DNA from: Collinsella sp. | Lineage (GTDB): Bacteria; Actinomycetota; Coriobacteriia; Coriobacteriales; Coriobacteriaceae | Assembly: GCA_019419505.1 (NCBI GenBank) | Contig: DXZS01000025.1 | Span: forward strand, 1 to 64,000 | Direction of reading: 5' to 3' | DNA length: 64,000 nucleotides | In this document: piece after piece, positions 17,417 through 25,926 of the stretch | Layout of the letters: each line of letters opens with the position of its first letter | Numbering within the stretch: position 1 is the first letter of the stretch | Program-made: the position numbers and the translations under genes | The notes under the pieces: generated by a model | What the model saw: only the letters and a program-made list of their open reading frames with translations | Databases searched by the model: none | Told to the model about the DNA's origin: nothing

Positions 17417-18397
17417 ATGACAAAGATGGACATATTGCCGATTCTCTATCTCGTGGTTCCTTGTTATAACGAGGAGAGCGTTTTGCGGGAAACCTCTAAA
17501 AGGCTTTTTGAGAAGTTTTCCACTTTAGTAAAATTGTCTCAGATTAATGCGAACAGTAAGGTTTTGTTAGTTGACGATGGGTCATCCGATAAGACTTGGG
17601 AGATCATCGAAAGTCTTCATCAGTCTAATTCCTTATTCTGTGGACTTAAGCTCTCTAGGAATTGTGGCCATCAGAAGGCTTTACTTTCTGGGTTACACAA
17701 GGCAGCGGAGTTTGCTGATTTAATAGCATCGATGGACGCTGATTTACAAGATGATATCAATGCGCTTGATGAAATGGTTTCAAGAGCTCGCGAAGGCTAT
17801 GAAGTTGTATATGGTGTACGAAATGATCGTTCTAGCGATTCCTTTCTAAAACGTTTTACCGCACAGTCTTTTTATCGCTTACAGTCTTCGTTGGGTGTCG
17901 ATGCTGTTTATAACCATGCTGACTATAGATTGATGTCCAAGCGTGCTGTTCTTGCATTGTCTCAATTCCGTGAGGTTAATCTATTTCTTCGTGGTTTGGT
18001 TCCTTTAGTTGGTTTCAAATCTTGCTGCGTGTATTATTCGCGAGGGAAACGGTTTGCCGGCGAATCTAAATACACACTCGGGAAAATGCTGTCATTTGCT
18101 TTTGAAGGTATAACGTCTTTTAGTACTAAACCGATTAGGATAATTACTCTCACCGGTTTAATCATTTCTATTTTTAGTTTATTTGCACTTGTATATCTTT
18201 TAATTGGTCATTTTATTGGCGATGTACAAGTTGGCTGGACAAGCATTATTATGTCAATTTGGTGTCTTGGCGGACTTCAACTTTTGGCTTTGGGTGTCAT
18301 CGGCGAGTACGTTGGAAAGACTTATATGGAGACGAAGCATCGTCCTCGCTATTTTATTGAGGAATTTTTGTCCGATAAGGAGGACAAGGATGCCTAA
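17417..18397 (+). CDS. GtrB/DPM-like glycosyltransferase 2 with C-terminal membrane helices
   Basis: 326 residues. I chose the ATG preceded by AGGT; a GTG at 17402 would add five residues. The N-terminal GT2 domain has VVPCYNEE, DDGSSDKTW and SMDADLQDD (metal and nucleotide binding). Two membrane helices near the C-terminus are characteristic of bactoprenol-phosphate glycosyltransferases. Its role in the trio is probably to charge undecaprenyl phosphate with a hexose on the cytoplasmic face. The gene overlaps the following GT2 gene by 8 bases. Confidence 0.85.
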   Translation: MTKMDILPILYLVVPCYNEESVLRETSKRLFEKFSTLVKLSQINANSKVLLVDDGSSDKTWEIIESLHQSNSLFCGLKLSRNCGHQKALLSGLHKAAEFADLIASMDADLQDDINALDEMVSRAREGYEVVYGVRNDRSSDSFLKRFTAQSFYRLQSSLGVDAVYNHADYRLMSKRAVLALSQFREVNLFLRGLVPLVGFKSCCVYYSRGKRFAGESKYTLGKMLSFAFEGITSFSTKPIRIITLTGLIISIFSLFALVYLLIGHFIGDVQVGWTSIIMSIWCLGGLQLLALGVIGEYVGKTYMETKHRPRYFIEEFLSDKEDKDA

Positions 18398-19205
18398 AGT
18401 TAGTGTGTTGATGCCTTGTTTTAATGGTGCTAAGTACATTTTGAAGGCAATTGATTCGGTGTTAAGCCAGTCTTTCCGCGATTTCGAATTATTAATTTTC
18501 GATGATCAGTCAACTGATGGAACATTTGAGATTGTTTCCAAGCTAACGGATTCTCGAATTAAGGTATTTAGAAACGCCAGTAATCTCGGTCTTGTTGGAA
18601 ACTGGAATAATGCCATTGAGAAATCTTCTGGCGAGTATATTCATTTCCTCTTTCAGGATGATATTTTGTTACCCGGGGCTCTTGAGTCTGAGGTTGCAGC
18701 ACTGGATGCTAATCCAAAGTGCTCCCTCTGCTTCAGCGCTTCATGTGTTATTGACTCGAATGGTGCCATTACAATGAAGAGGAGACCTTTTAAGCGGGAT
18801 ATGGTTTTAAAAGGCTCTGATTTTGCCCGCAAGACATTTCGAACTCATAATATCTATGGAGAGCCTTCTAATGTCATGTTTCGTAGAGATTGCTGGCAAA
18901 AGGTTGGACCCTTTAATGATTCTTTGTGTTACTCCCCTGATTGGGAGTATTGGATTCGTCTATCACTTAATAGTGATGTCTGCTATCTAGACTCAATTTA
19001 TTCCTATTTTAGAGTGTGCAACGAATCTACTACGAACTCACTTTTTAAGGATAAAAAAGAGCAATTGAAACGCGATGAGTTTGATTTTGTGCGAGCAATC
19101 TGTTCACTCGATGGTATCAATATATCGTCGGTTGATTTAACCGCTCGTAAATTGTCGCTCTCAATCAGGAACATTGCTAAACGGATTTATTTTTCCGTTC
19201 ACTGA
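18390..19205 (+). CDS. Family 2 glycosyltransferase
   Basis: 271 residues; ATG after AAGGAGGAC, overlapping the previous stop. A cytoplasmic GT-A fold is indicated by VSVLMPCFNGAKYI, FDDQSTDGTFE, NWNNAIEKSSGEYIHFLFQDD and SPDWEYWIRLS (candidate base region). No membrane helices. It probably adds a sugar to the repeat unit of the surface polysaccharide; donor and linkage cannot be read from sequence. The frame stays open upstream to 18204, but that part lies inside the previous gene. Confidence 0.83.
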   Translation: MPKVSVLMPCFNGAKYILKAIDSVLSQSFRDFELLIFDDQSTDGTFEIVSKLTDSRIKVFRNASNLGLVGNWNNAIEKSSGEYIHFLFQDDILLPGALESEVAALDANPKCSLCFSASCVIDSNGAITMKRRPFKRDMVLKGSDFARKTFRTHNIYGEPSNVMFRRDCWQKVGPFNDSLCYSPDWEYWIRLSLNSDVCYLDSIYSYFRVCNESTTNSLFKDKKEQLKRDEFDFVRAICSLDGINISSVDLTARKLSLSIRNIAKRIYFSVH

Positions 19206-19221
19206 CTTTGGAAGTGATTGA

Positions 19222-20121
19222 ATGAAAGGCATCATCCTCGCCGGCGGGTCCGGCACGCGCCTGTACCCGCTCACGCTCGTGACCTCCAAGCAGCTGCTGC
19301 CGGTCTACGACAAGCCCATGATCTACTACCCGCTCAGCACCCTCATGCTGGCGGGCATCCGGGACATCCTGGTCATCTCCACGCCGACCGACCTGCCCAA
19401 CTTCGAGCGCCTGCTCGGGGACGGCTCGCGCTACGGTGTGAACCTCTCCTACGCCGAGCAGCCCTCGCCGGACGGCCTGGCGCAGGCATTCACCATCGGC
19501 GAGGAGTTCATTAACGGCGAGCCGTGCGCCCTGGTCTTGGGCGACAACATCTTCTACGGCAACGGCCTGTCCCGCCACCTGACGCGTGCCGTCCAGAACG
19601 CCGAGTCGGGGAGGGCCACGGTCTTCGGCTACCACGTGGACGACCCCGAGCGCTTCGGCGTCGTGGAGTTCGACCGCGAGGGGAGGGCCGTCTCCATCGA
19701 GGAGAAGCCCGCCGAGCCCAAGAGCTCCTACGCCGTCACCGGCCTGTACTTCTACCCGGGCGACGTGGCCGCCAAGGCGCACGAGGTGAGGCCCTCGGCC
19801 CGCGGGGAGCTGGAGATCACCACGCTCAACCAGATGTACCTGGAGGAGGGGACGCTGTCCGTGGTCACCCTCGGCCGAGGCTACGCGTGGCTGGACACCG
19901 GCACCATGGAGAGCCTGCACGAGGCCGCGGAGTTCGTCCGCGCCGTGGAGCACTCCCAGGACCTGCCCGTGTCCGTGCCCGAGGAGATCGCCTGGGAGAA
20001 CGGCTGGATCACGACCGCCGGGCTCGAGGAGGCCGCGAAGGCCTACGGCAAGTCGGTCTACGGGCGGCACCTGAAGAAGGTCGCCGCCGGCGAGATCGTC
20101 AACAGCCCGCGCGAATACTAG
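19222..20121 (+). CDS. rfbA: Glucose-1-phosphate thymidylyltransferase
   Basis: 299 residues, standard length. GGSGTRLYPLT is the nucleotide-binding signature, followed by KPMIYYPLSTLM and VLGDNIFYG. It makes dTDP-glucose from dTTP and glucose-1-phosphate, the first step to dTDP-L-rhamnose. Composition changes sharply here: this gene and the next two are very GC-rich, while the genes on both sides are AT-leaning. It is the first gene of the rhamnose unit with rfbB and fused rfbCD. Confidence 0.95.
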   Translation: MKGIILAGGSGTRLYPLTLVTSKQLLPVYDKPMIYYPLSTLMLAGIRDILVISTPTDLPNFERLLGDGSRYGVNLSYAEQPSPDGLAQAFTIGEEFINGEPCALVLGDNIFYGNGLSRHLTRAVQNAESGRATVFGYHVDDPERFGVVEFDREGRAVSIEEKPAEPKSSYAVTGLYFYPGDVAAKAHEVRPSARGELEITTLNQMYLEEGTLSVVTLGRGYAWLDTGTMESLHEAAEFVRAVEHSQDLPVSVPEEIAWENGWITTAGLEEAAKAYGKSVYGRHLKKVAAGEIVNSPREY

Positions 20122-20133
20122 GAGAAACCCCTC

Positions 20134-21153
20134 ATGTCTGAGATCTTTGAACCTAAGAACATCATCGTCACGGGCGGCTGCGGCTTCATCGGCAGCAACT
20201 TCGTGCACTACGTCGTGGACAACCACCCCGGGGTGCACGTCACCGTCCTGGACAAGCTGACCTACGCCGGCAACCCCGAGAACATCGCCGGCCTGCCCTC
20301 CGACCGCGTGGAGCTCGTCGTGGGCGACATCTGCGACGCCGGGCTGCTGGACCGCATCGTCCCGGGCCACGACGCCATCGTGCACTACGCCGCAGAGAGC
20401 CACAACGACAACTCCATCGCCGACCCGGAGCCGTTCCTGCGCACCAACGTCGAGGGCACCTTCCGACTTCTGGAGGCCGTGAGGAAATACGGCGTCCGCT
20501 ACCACCACGTCTCCACCGACGAGGTCTACGGCGACCTGGCGCTCGACGACCCGGCCAAGTTCACCGAGGAGACGCCCTACAAGCCGTCCTCTCCCTATAG
20601 CTCGACCAAGGCGTCCTCCGACATGCTGGTCCGCGCCTGGACCCGCACCTACGGCCTGCGCGCCACGATCTCCAACTGCTCCAACAACTACGGCCCCTAC
20701 CAGCACGTGGAGAAGTTCATCCCCAGGCAGATCACGAACATCGTCGACGGCGTGCGCCCCAAGCTCTACGGCCGCGGCGAGAACGTCCGAGACTGGATCC
20801 ACACCGAGGACCACTCCTCGGCCGTCTGGGACATCCTCACCAAGGGCCGCACGGGGGAGACCTACCTCATCGGCGCCGACGGCGAGAGGAACAACATCAC
20901 GGTCCTGCGCATGATCCTCGAGGCCATGGGCCGCGACCCCGAGGACTTCGACTGGGTCGCCGACCGCCCCGGCCACGACCGCCGCTACGCCATCGACAGC
21001 ACGAAGCTCCAGCGCGAGCTCGGCTGGAGGCCGGCCCACACCGACTTCGCCGAGGGCCTGAAGCAGACGATCGACTGGTACGTCGAGAACGAGCCCTGGT
21101 GGCGCCCGGCCAAGGAGGCCACCGAGGCGCGCTACCGCGCACAGGGGCAGTAA
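20134..21153 (+). CDS. rfbB: dTDP-glucose 4,6-dehydratase
   Basis: 339 residues. Extended SDR enzyme with TGGCGFIGSNF (NAD binding), HVSTDEVYGD and YSSTK (catalytic Tyr and Lys). It converts dTDP-glucose to dTDP-4-keto-6-deoxyglucose, the second rhamnose step. The ribosome site AGGAG lies just after the rfbA stop, 12 bases separating the genes. Confidence 0.95.
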   Translation: MSEIFEPKNIIVTGGCGFIGSNFVHYVVDNHPGVHVTVLDKLTYAGNPENIAGLPSDRVELVVGDICDAGLLDRIVPGHDAIVHYAAESHNDNSIADPEPFLRTNVEGTFRLLEAVRKYGVRYHHVSTDEVYGDLALDDPAKFTEETPYKPSSPYSSTKASSDMLVRAWTRTYGLRATISNCSNNYGPYQHVEKFIPRQITNIVDGVRPKLYGRGENVRDWIHTEDHSSAVWDILTKGRTGETYLIGADGERNNITVLRMILEAMGRDPEDFDWVADRPGHDRRYAIDSTKLQRELGWRPAHTDFAEGLKQTIDWYVENEPWWRPAKEATEARYRAQGQ

Positions 21154-21166
21154 GGAGGGGAGAGAT

Positions 21167-22615
21167 ATGGCAGACATCGCATTCGAGAAGGACCTCTCCG
21201 TCACCGAGACCGGCATCGAGGGCCTGAAGGTCGTCGACCTCGCCGTCCACGGCGACTCGCGCGGCTGGTTCAAGGAGAACTGGCAGCGCGCCAAGATGTG
21301 CGCCCTGGGCATCCCGGACCTAAAGGTCGTCCAGAACAACGTCTCCTACAACGAGAAGAGGGGCGTCACCCGCGGCATCCACGCCGAGCCCTGGGACAAG
21401 TTCATCTCCGTGGCCCGCGGCTCGGTCTTCGGCGCATGGGTCGACCTGCGCGAGGGCAGCGCCACCTACGGCAAGGTCTACACGACCGTGCTGGACCCCT
21501 CCAAGGCCATCTACGTCCCGCGCGGCGTGGGCAACTCCTTCCAGGCCCTGGAGGACGGCACCGCCTACACCTACCTGGTGGACGCCCACTGGTCGCTGGA
21601 GCTGAAGAGGACCTACACCTTCGTGAACCTCGCCGACCCCGAGCTCGCCATCGAGTGGCCGATCCCGCTGGAGGAGGCCACCGTCTCCGAGGCCGACCTC
21701 AACCACCCGATGCTCAGGGACGTCGTCCCCATGGCGCCGAAGCGCACCCTCGTCACCGGCTGCAACGGCCAGCTGGGGCACGCGGTGCGCGCGCTGGCCG
21801 AGGAGCGCGGCGTGGCGAAGGACTTCGACTTCTGCGACATCGACACCTTCGACATGTCCGACCCCGACGCCTACGCGCAGTACGACTGGTCGCTCTACGG
21901 CACCGTCATCAACTGCGGCGCCTACACGGCGGTCGACAGGGCGGAGACCCCCGAGGGCCGCGTGACCGCCTGGAAGGCCAACGCGACGGGCCCGGCCCTC
22001 CTCGCCCGCACCTGCGCCGGGCACGGGGTCACCCTGGTCCACGTGTCCTCCGACTACGTCTTCGACGGCACCGCCGAGGTGCACGACGAGGAGGAGCCCC
22101 TCAGCCCGCTCTCCGTCTACGGCCAGACCAAGGCCGCCGGCGACATCGCCGTGGCGGGGTGCCCGCGCCACTACATCATGCGCAGCTCCTGGGTCATCGG
22201 CGAGGGGCACAACTTCGTGAAGACCATGAAGGGCCTGTCCGACCGCGTCGCCGACCCCGACGACAAACTCACGCAGGTCACGGTCGTCGACGACCAGCTG
22301 GGCCGCCTGACCTTCACGCGCGACATGGCCGCCGCCATCTTCCACGTGCTGGGGACGCACGCCCCCTACGGCACCTATAACTGCACCGGCTCCGGTGCGG
22401 TCAAGTCCTGGGCGGACATCGCCCGCGCCGTCTTCGAGGCAGCCAACGGCAACGGGGAGAAGGTCGTGCCGGTCAGCACTGCCGACTACTACGCCGGCGC
22501 CGTCGGCCCCATCGCCCCGCGCCCGGTCCACTCCGCGCTCGACCTTTCCAGGCTCGAGTCGGTCGGCTTCCACATGCCCGACTGGGAGGAAGAGCTAAAA
22601 CTTCATTTTGATTAG
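21167..22615 (+). CDS. rfbCD: Fused dTDP-4-keto-6-deoxyglucose 3,5-epimerase / dTDP-4-dehydrorhamnose reductase
   Basis: 482 residues. Residues ~15-185 are an RmlC-like cupin (VTRGIHAEPWDKF, DLREGSATYGKV, YVPRGVGNSFQ). Residues ~195-482 are RmlD (TLVTGCNGQLGHAV, NCGAYTAVDRAE, VSSDYVFDG, YGQTKAAGD). Together they perform the last two steps to dTDP-L-rhamnose. Such fusions are known in actinobacteria. The cupin reads GVGNSF where many RmlC proteins have a G-x-AHGF pattern, a divergence I note without a functional claim. It completes the GC-rich rhamnose block. Confidence 0.93.
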   Translation: MADIAFEKDLSVTETGIEGLKVVDLAVHGDSRGWFKENWQRAKMCALGIPDLKVVQNNVSYNEKRGVTRGIHAEPWDKFISVARGSVFGAWVDLREGSATYGKVYTTVLDPSKAIYVPRGVGNSFQALEDGTAYTYLVDAHWSLELKRTYTFVNLADPELAIEWPIPLEEATVSEADLNHPMLRDVVPMAPKRTLVTGCNGQLGHAVRALAEERGVAKDFDFCDIDTFDMSDPDAYAQYDWSLYGTVINCGAYTAVDRAETPEGRVTAWKANATGPALLARTCAGHGVTLVHVSSDYVFDGTAEVHDEEEPLSPLSVYGQTKAAGDIAVAGCPRHYIMRSSWVIGEGHNFVKTMKGLSDRVADPDDKLTQVTVVDDQLGRLTFTRDMAAAIFHVLGTHAPYGTYNCTGSGAVKSWADIARAVFEAANGNGEKVVPVSTADYYAGAVGPIAPRPVHSALDLSRLESVGFHMPDWEEELKLHFD

Positions 22616-22627
22616 ATGCCTTTAGTA

Positions 22628-22668
22628 CATTGTTTGCATTCTTAAAATCAGTGAGAATGCAAACAATG
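22628..22668 (+). other. Perfect 15-bp hairpin after rfbCD
   Basis: Arms 22628-22642 and 22654-22668 are perfect reverse complements around an 11-base loop. There is no T tract. It sits at the switch from GC-rich to AT-rich sequence and may end or attenuate transcription, or stabilise the rfb message. Confidence 0.6.
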
Positions 22669-22726
22669 CCATGGGCATTTATGCCATTTTGCCAAGTTGC
22701 ACCAGGAATTTTTTGGATGGTTTTCA

Positions 22727-24607
22727 ATGCATTTTAAACTTGCAAATTTGATTTTTAACGGATCTGATGCGATGTTGCAGTATCCATTGCTTTGCTATAG
22801 GGCAACGGAGGGTCTTGTTATTCCAACTTCGAATGGCGCTATTGAAATCATGAAATCGACCAATGTTGATTTCACAACATATTTTAATGCGCTATCCATT
22901 TATAAGTGGCGAAAATACACTACTGCAAAGGCGTTTTATCTTCATATCGAGTATTGCGGCTCCGCCTTAACGCTTCAGCAGACGTATGCAAATAATTATT
23001 CTTGGATTCCTTCTACAATTGATGGCTCTGCGGTTAGTTTGCAACGATCCGATGAATGGAGTACGGCTGAAATCGAACTCTCCCTTTGTGAGGGAGAGAT
23101 TCTGCACGCTTTTAATATCAGTACTGAAGGCCCTGTTAATATTCGGAATGCGTATTATTATTGCGATTGTGAAGAACTGGATATTCATCCAGTTGAGCTA
23201 GCGCTTGCAACTACTACGTTTAAAAAAGAAGACTATATTGTCCGTAACGTATCTCTTTTACAAAAGAACATTATTGATTCTGATGAAGAGATTGCTGATC
23301 ATTTCCACGTACACATTATTGATAATGGCCGTTCGCTGAATAGTGCAAACCTGGATTCATCGCGTGTTACTGTTCATCCAAATCCTAATGTCGGCGGGTC
23401 TGGTGGTTTTGCTCGGGGGATGATTGAGTCACTTGAGCAGAATCCTAAAGCGACTCATGTTCTCCTGATGGACGATGATGTCGAGGTTCTTCCCGAGAGT
23501 TTTATCCGCACTTTCAACCTGCTCTCTCTTCTCAAAGAAGAATATGCTGAGGCCTTTTTATCGGGTGCCATGATGAGCTTGGAAGAGCCCAATTTGCGTA
23601 CCGAGGATTTAGGGTTCTTTACTGCTAAGGGAACTTTTTCTCCCCTTAAGCCTGCAGGCTATATGACCTCACTTCATGATGTCGTTGAAACCGAGATATA
23701 TAAGGCCCCAACTGGCCTTTATGAGGACACTGCCCAACAGTATGCTGGCTGGTGGTATTGCGTTATACCTACCGCAACGATTGAACGTGAGGGGTTGCCC
23801 TTGCCCTTATTTGTTCGTTCTGATGATGCTGAGTATGCGCTTCGTTGCAAACCCAAGTTCATGTCCATGAATGGTATTTGCGTTTGGCATAATTCCTTTA
23901 AGTTTAAGTATAGTGCTGCCGTGGAGCGTTATCAGGTAAGCCGAAATACGCTAATCAGTCAGGCGACAACTGGCGCTGCGCCTCTCTCTGATTTTCTTTA
24001 TGAGATTCGTCGTGAAGTTGAGCTCGACTTGAAGAAATTTAATTACGATGAAGCTGCTCTTGCCGTAAAAGGTCTTGAAGATTTTTTGAGAGGTCCGGAG
24101 TGGATTTCTCATCCTGTCGCTGAATCCCGTTTTATGGCGGCAAATCGTGAAAGGGAACAATTGATTCCCATCGAGCAGCTCATCCCTCAGGCACAAGAAT
24201 TGGGTGTCGACTTGACGCAACTGACTTTTGGCAATTTGAGCCTTGGGGGCGACAGGTCTAGGCTGCAGGCATTTAAGGATTATCTGACCATTAATGGCCA
24301 CCGTTTTGTTAACGACTCCGCTAAACGTAACGGTAGGGTTGCTGTTATTGATGCTGCGGGATGGGTTTATCCCGCAGGTAAAATCAGGGATGTTGACACG
24401 CTTATTGTGGTAGATATGCCTAATAAAAAGGGTGCCATTAGACATATGGATAAGAAGCGATTCAAAGAGGTTTGGAGTCGTTTTCGTAAAGCCGAGAAGG
24501 AATTCAAGCGAAACAAAGATAAGATTTATACCGAATACGCTTCGTATAGAGATGTCTTTACTTCGATCGATTTCTGGAAACAGTATTTGAAAGAGGCGTC
24601 GGAGTAG
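22727..24607 (+). CDS. GlfT2-like galactofuranosyltransferase, paralogue 1
   Basis: 626 residues. I chose ATG 22727 (GGATGG upstream) because the protein then starts MHFKLAN, matching MQFKLAN of the paralogue at 25927. An N-terminal beta-rich region (~1-160) precedes a GT-A domain with ATTTFKKEDYI, NPNVGGSGGFARGM, LLMDDDVEV (metal-binding Asp cluster), RSDDAEYALR (probable base) and VWHNSF (His). This order and length match mycobacterial GlfT2, which polymerises galactofuranose from UDP-Galf. The UDP-Galf source is encoded nearby (glf, 30797-31921). It probably extends a galactofuran or Galf-containing surface glycan. Cytoplasmic, peripheral. Confidence 0.85.
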   Translation: MHFKLANLIFNGSDAMLQYPLLCYRATEGLVIPTSNGAIEIMKSTNVDFTTYFNALSIYKWRKYTTAKAFYLHIEYCGSALTLQQTYANNYSWIPSTIDGSAVSLQRSDEWSTAEIELSLCEGEILHAFNISTEGPVNIRNAYYYCDCEELDIHPVELALATTTFKKEDYIVRNVSLLQKNIIDSDEEIADHFHVHIIDNGRSLNSANLDSSRVTVHPNPNVGGSGGFARGMIESLEQNPKATHVLLMDDDVEVLPESFIRTFNLLSLLKEEYAEAFLSGAMMSLEEPNLRTEDLGFFTAKGTFSPLKPAGYMTSLHDVVETEIYKAPTGLYEDTAQQYAGWWYCVIPTATIEREGLPLPLFVRSDDAEYALRCKPKFMSMNGICVWHNSFKFKYSAAVERYQVSRNTLISQATTGAAPLSDFLYEIRREVELDLKKFNYDEAALAVKGLEDFLRGPEWISHPVAESRFMAANREREQLIPIEQLIPQAQELGVDLTQLTFGNLSLGGDRSRLQAFKDYLTINGHRFVNDSAKRNGRVAVIDAAGWVYPAGKIRDVDTLIVVDMPNKKGAIRHMDKKRFKEVWSRFRKAEKEFKRNKDKIYTEYASYRDVFTSIDFWKQYLKEASE

Positions 24608-24615
24608 TCTTCATG

Positions 24616-24651
24616 TGAGTGGGTTTCAAGGTGGGACCCACTCATTCTTTT
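24616..24651 (+). terminator. Terminator after GlfT2-like paralogue 1
   Basis: A 9-bp stem (TGAGTGGGT / ACCCACTCA) with an 11-base loop is followed by TTCTTTT, 8 bases after the stop. Downstream genes may still be read by partial read-through. Confidence 0.75.
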
Positions 24652-24706
24652 GTATCATATGAGTAATTGTGCTTCGTTCATTGTTTGTTGTTGCGAAGGT
24701 TAAGCC

Positions 24707-25894
24707 ATGTCCTTGCTTTCTACTATTAAAAAGATCCTCCCTGGCTCATCCCGATCGTTGCATGCTATGCATGAGGATATGGACCGTCGTTTTGACGAGG
24801 TTTTCGCCCGTATTGAGCAGGCCGATAACGGTATCAATATGAATATCAATTACAAATTCGATACTCGGCTATTTCCAGAAATTGAATTGCTCAAGCAACG
24901 CCAACAAAGTCTGTCAGAACAAATGAGGCTTCGCTTTGAATTGTTAGCGCGACGTGCGTACCCCGATCTCACCCCTTTTGAGCTCCGTTGCAAAATCTTT
25001 GATGCATTGCCCGACGCCGAGGGTGATATTCGATTGATGCAGCAGGCAAACGCGGCGTTGATGAGTAAGCTAGACGCGATTTGTGCTGCCAATAATATTC
25101 AATACTGGCTTTCTTATGGTTCTCTTGTTGGCACCTTGTCTCGATCGGGTTTTATTCCTTGGGACGACGATATTGATATCTGCATGCTTAGGTCCGATGT
25201 GGATAAGCTCACTGCCGCTTTAAAAGACGACCCTGAATATCAAATCACTCTTGTATATGACTGGTTTGTAAAGTGCCGTCAAGTTCGCTTTTGTTCAACT
25301 AATTCGCTTATACCTTGTTTTGTGGACATTTCGATTTACGACCGTGCGGCCGAGAATTCCAAGCGCGCGAACGATCGACTTAGGCAACTCAGAATTGAGC
25401 TTATGGATTTCTTTGACAAAAATGAACATGAGTTTAGTTTTTGGAAAGATAATCCTTGGATGTTTCATCCCGACAGTGGTCTTAGCGTGCAGTGCGGGGA
25501 TGTTGACTTGGAAGCTCAGAGAACAGTTGTTTCTTCTGCGGAGATTGATCTTGTCCAGAGCGTATTCGATTCGTTTAACGAAAAGGCTTATGCACTTGGT
25601 TTGTTGACCGATGAGCCTCATGGCGATTTTGCATACGCGATCGATAACGTTTTTGATGCCCCTAAGCGAAAAATAATTTGGGATCGCAACGATATTCTTC
25701 CCGTAAGAAAGCATCCGTTTGGCGGTTTCTCTTTTTCGGTTCCTGCGAAAGCGGAAAAGGTCGCTGACGCCTGTTATCCTGGATGGCCTTACATGCCTAT
25801 GGACGTCTGCGGGCATGATCATTTTGCAAAGGATGTTTTGTCTGATCCTGATGTTCGCTCCGCGATGGCAAAGTTTGTCGTCGAATGTAATTAG
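24707..25894 (+). CDS. LicD family phosphotransferase
   Basis: 395 residues; ATG with GAAGG upstream. After ~85 residues of helical lead-in, the LicD signature appears: YWLSYGSLVGTLSRSGFIPWDDDIDICM, a nucleotidyltransferase-fold active site with its DDD cluster (seen in full at ~25108-25185). LicD proteins transfer phosphocholine or other phospho-substituents to glycans. No choline uptake or activation gene (licA, licB, licC) is visible here, so the donated group is open. It lies between two GlfT2-like genes, which suggests decoration of the Galf-containing polymer. Confidence 0.85.
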   Translation: MSLLSTIKKILPGSSRSLHAMHEDMDRRFDEVFARIEQADNGINMNINYKFDTRLFPEIELLKQRQQSLSEQMRLRFELLARRAYPDLTPFELRCKIFDALPDAEGDIRLMQQANAALMSKLDAICAANNIQYWLSYGSLVGTLSRSGFIPWDDDIDICMLRSDVDKLTAALKDDPEYQITLVYDWFVKCRQVRFCSTNSLIPCFVDISIYDRAAENSKRANDRLRQLRIELMDFFDKNEHEFSFWKDNPWMFHPDSGLSVQCGDVDLEAQRTVVSSAEIDLVQSVFDSFNEKAYALGLLTDEPHGDFAYAIDNVFDAPKRKIIWDRNDILPVRKHPFGGFSFSVPAKAEKVADACYPGWPYMPMDVCGHDHFAKDVLSDPDVRSAMAKFVVECN

Positions 25895-25926
25895 TAGTTA
25901 CAACGGCTTTGATTAAGGTATTTGAA

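Noticed and set aside
19177..21339. 720-codon minus-strand open frame over rfbA and rfbB
   Set aside because: GC-rich antisense shadow. rfbA and rfbB on the plus strand carry all expected motifs.
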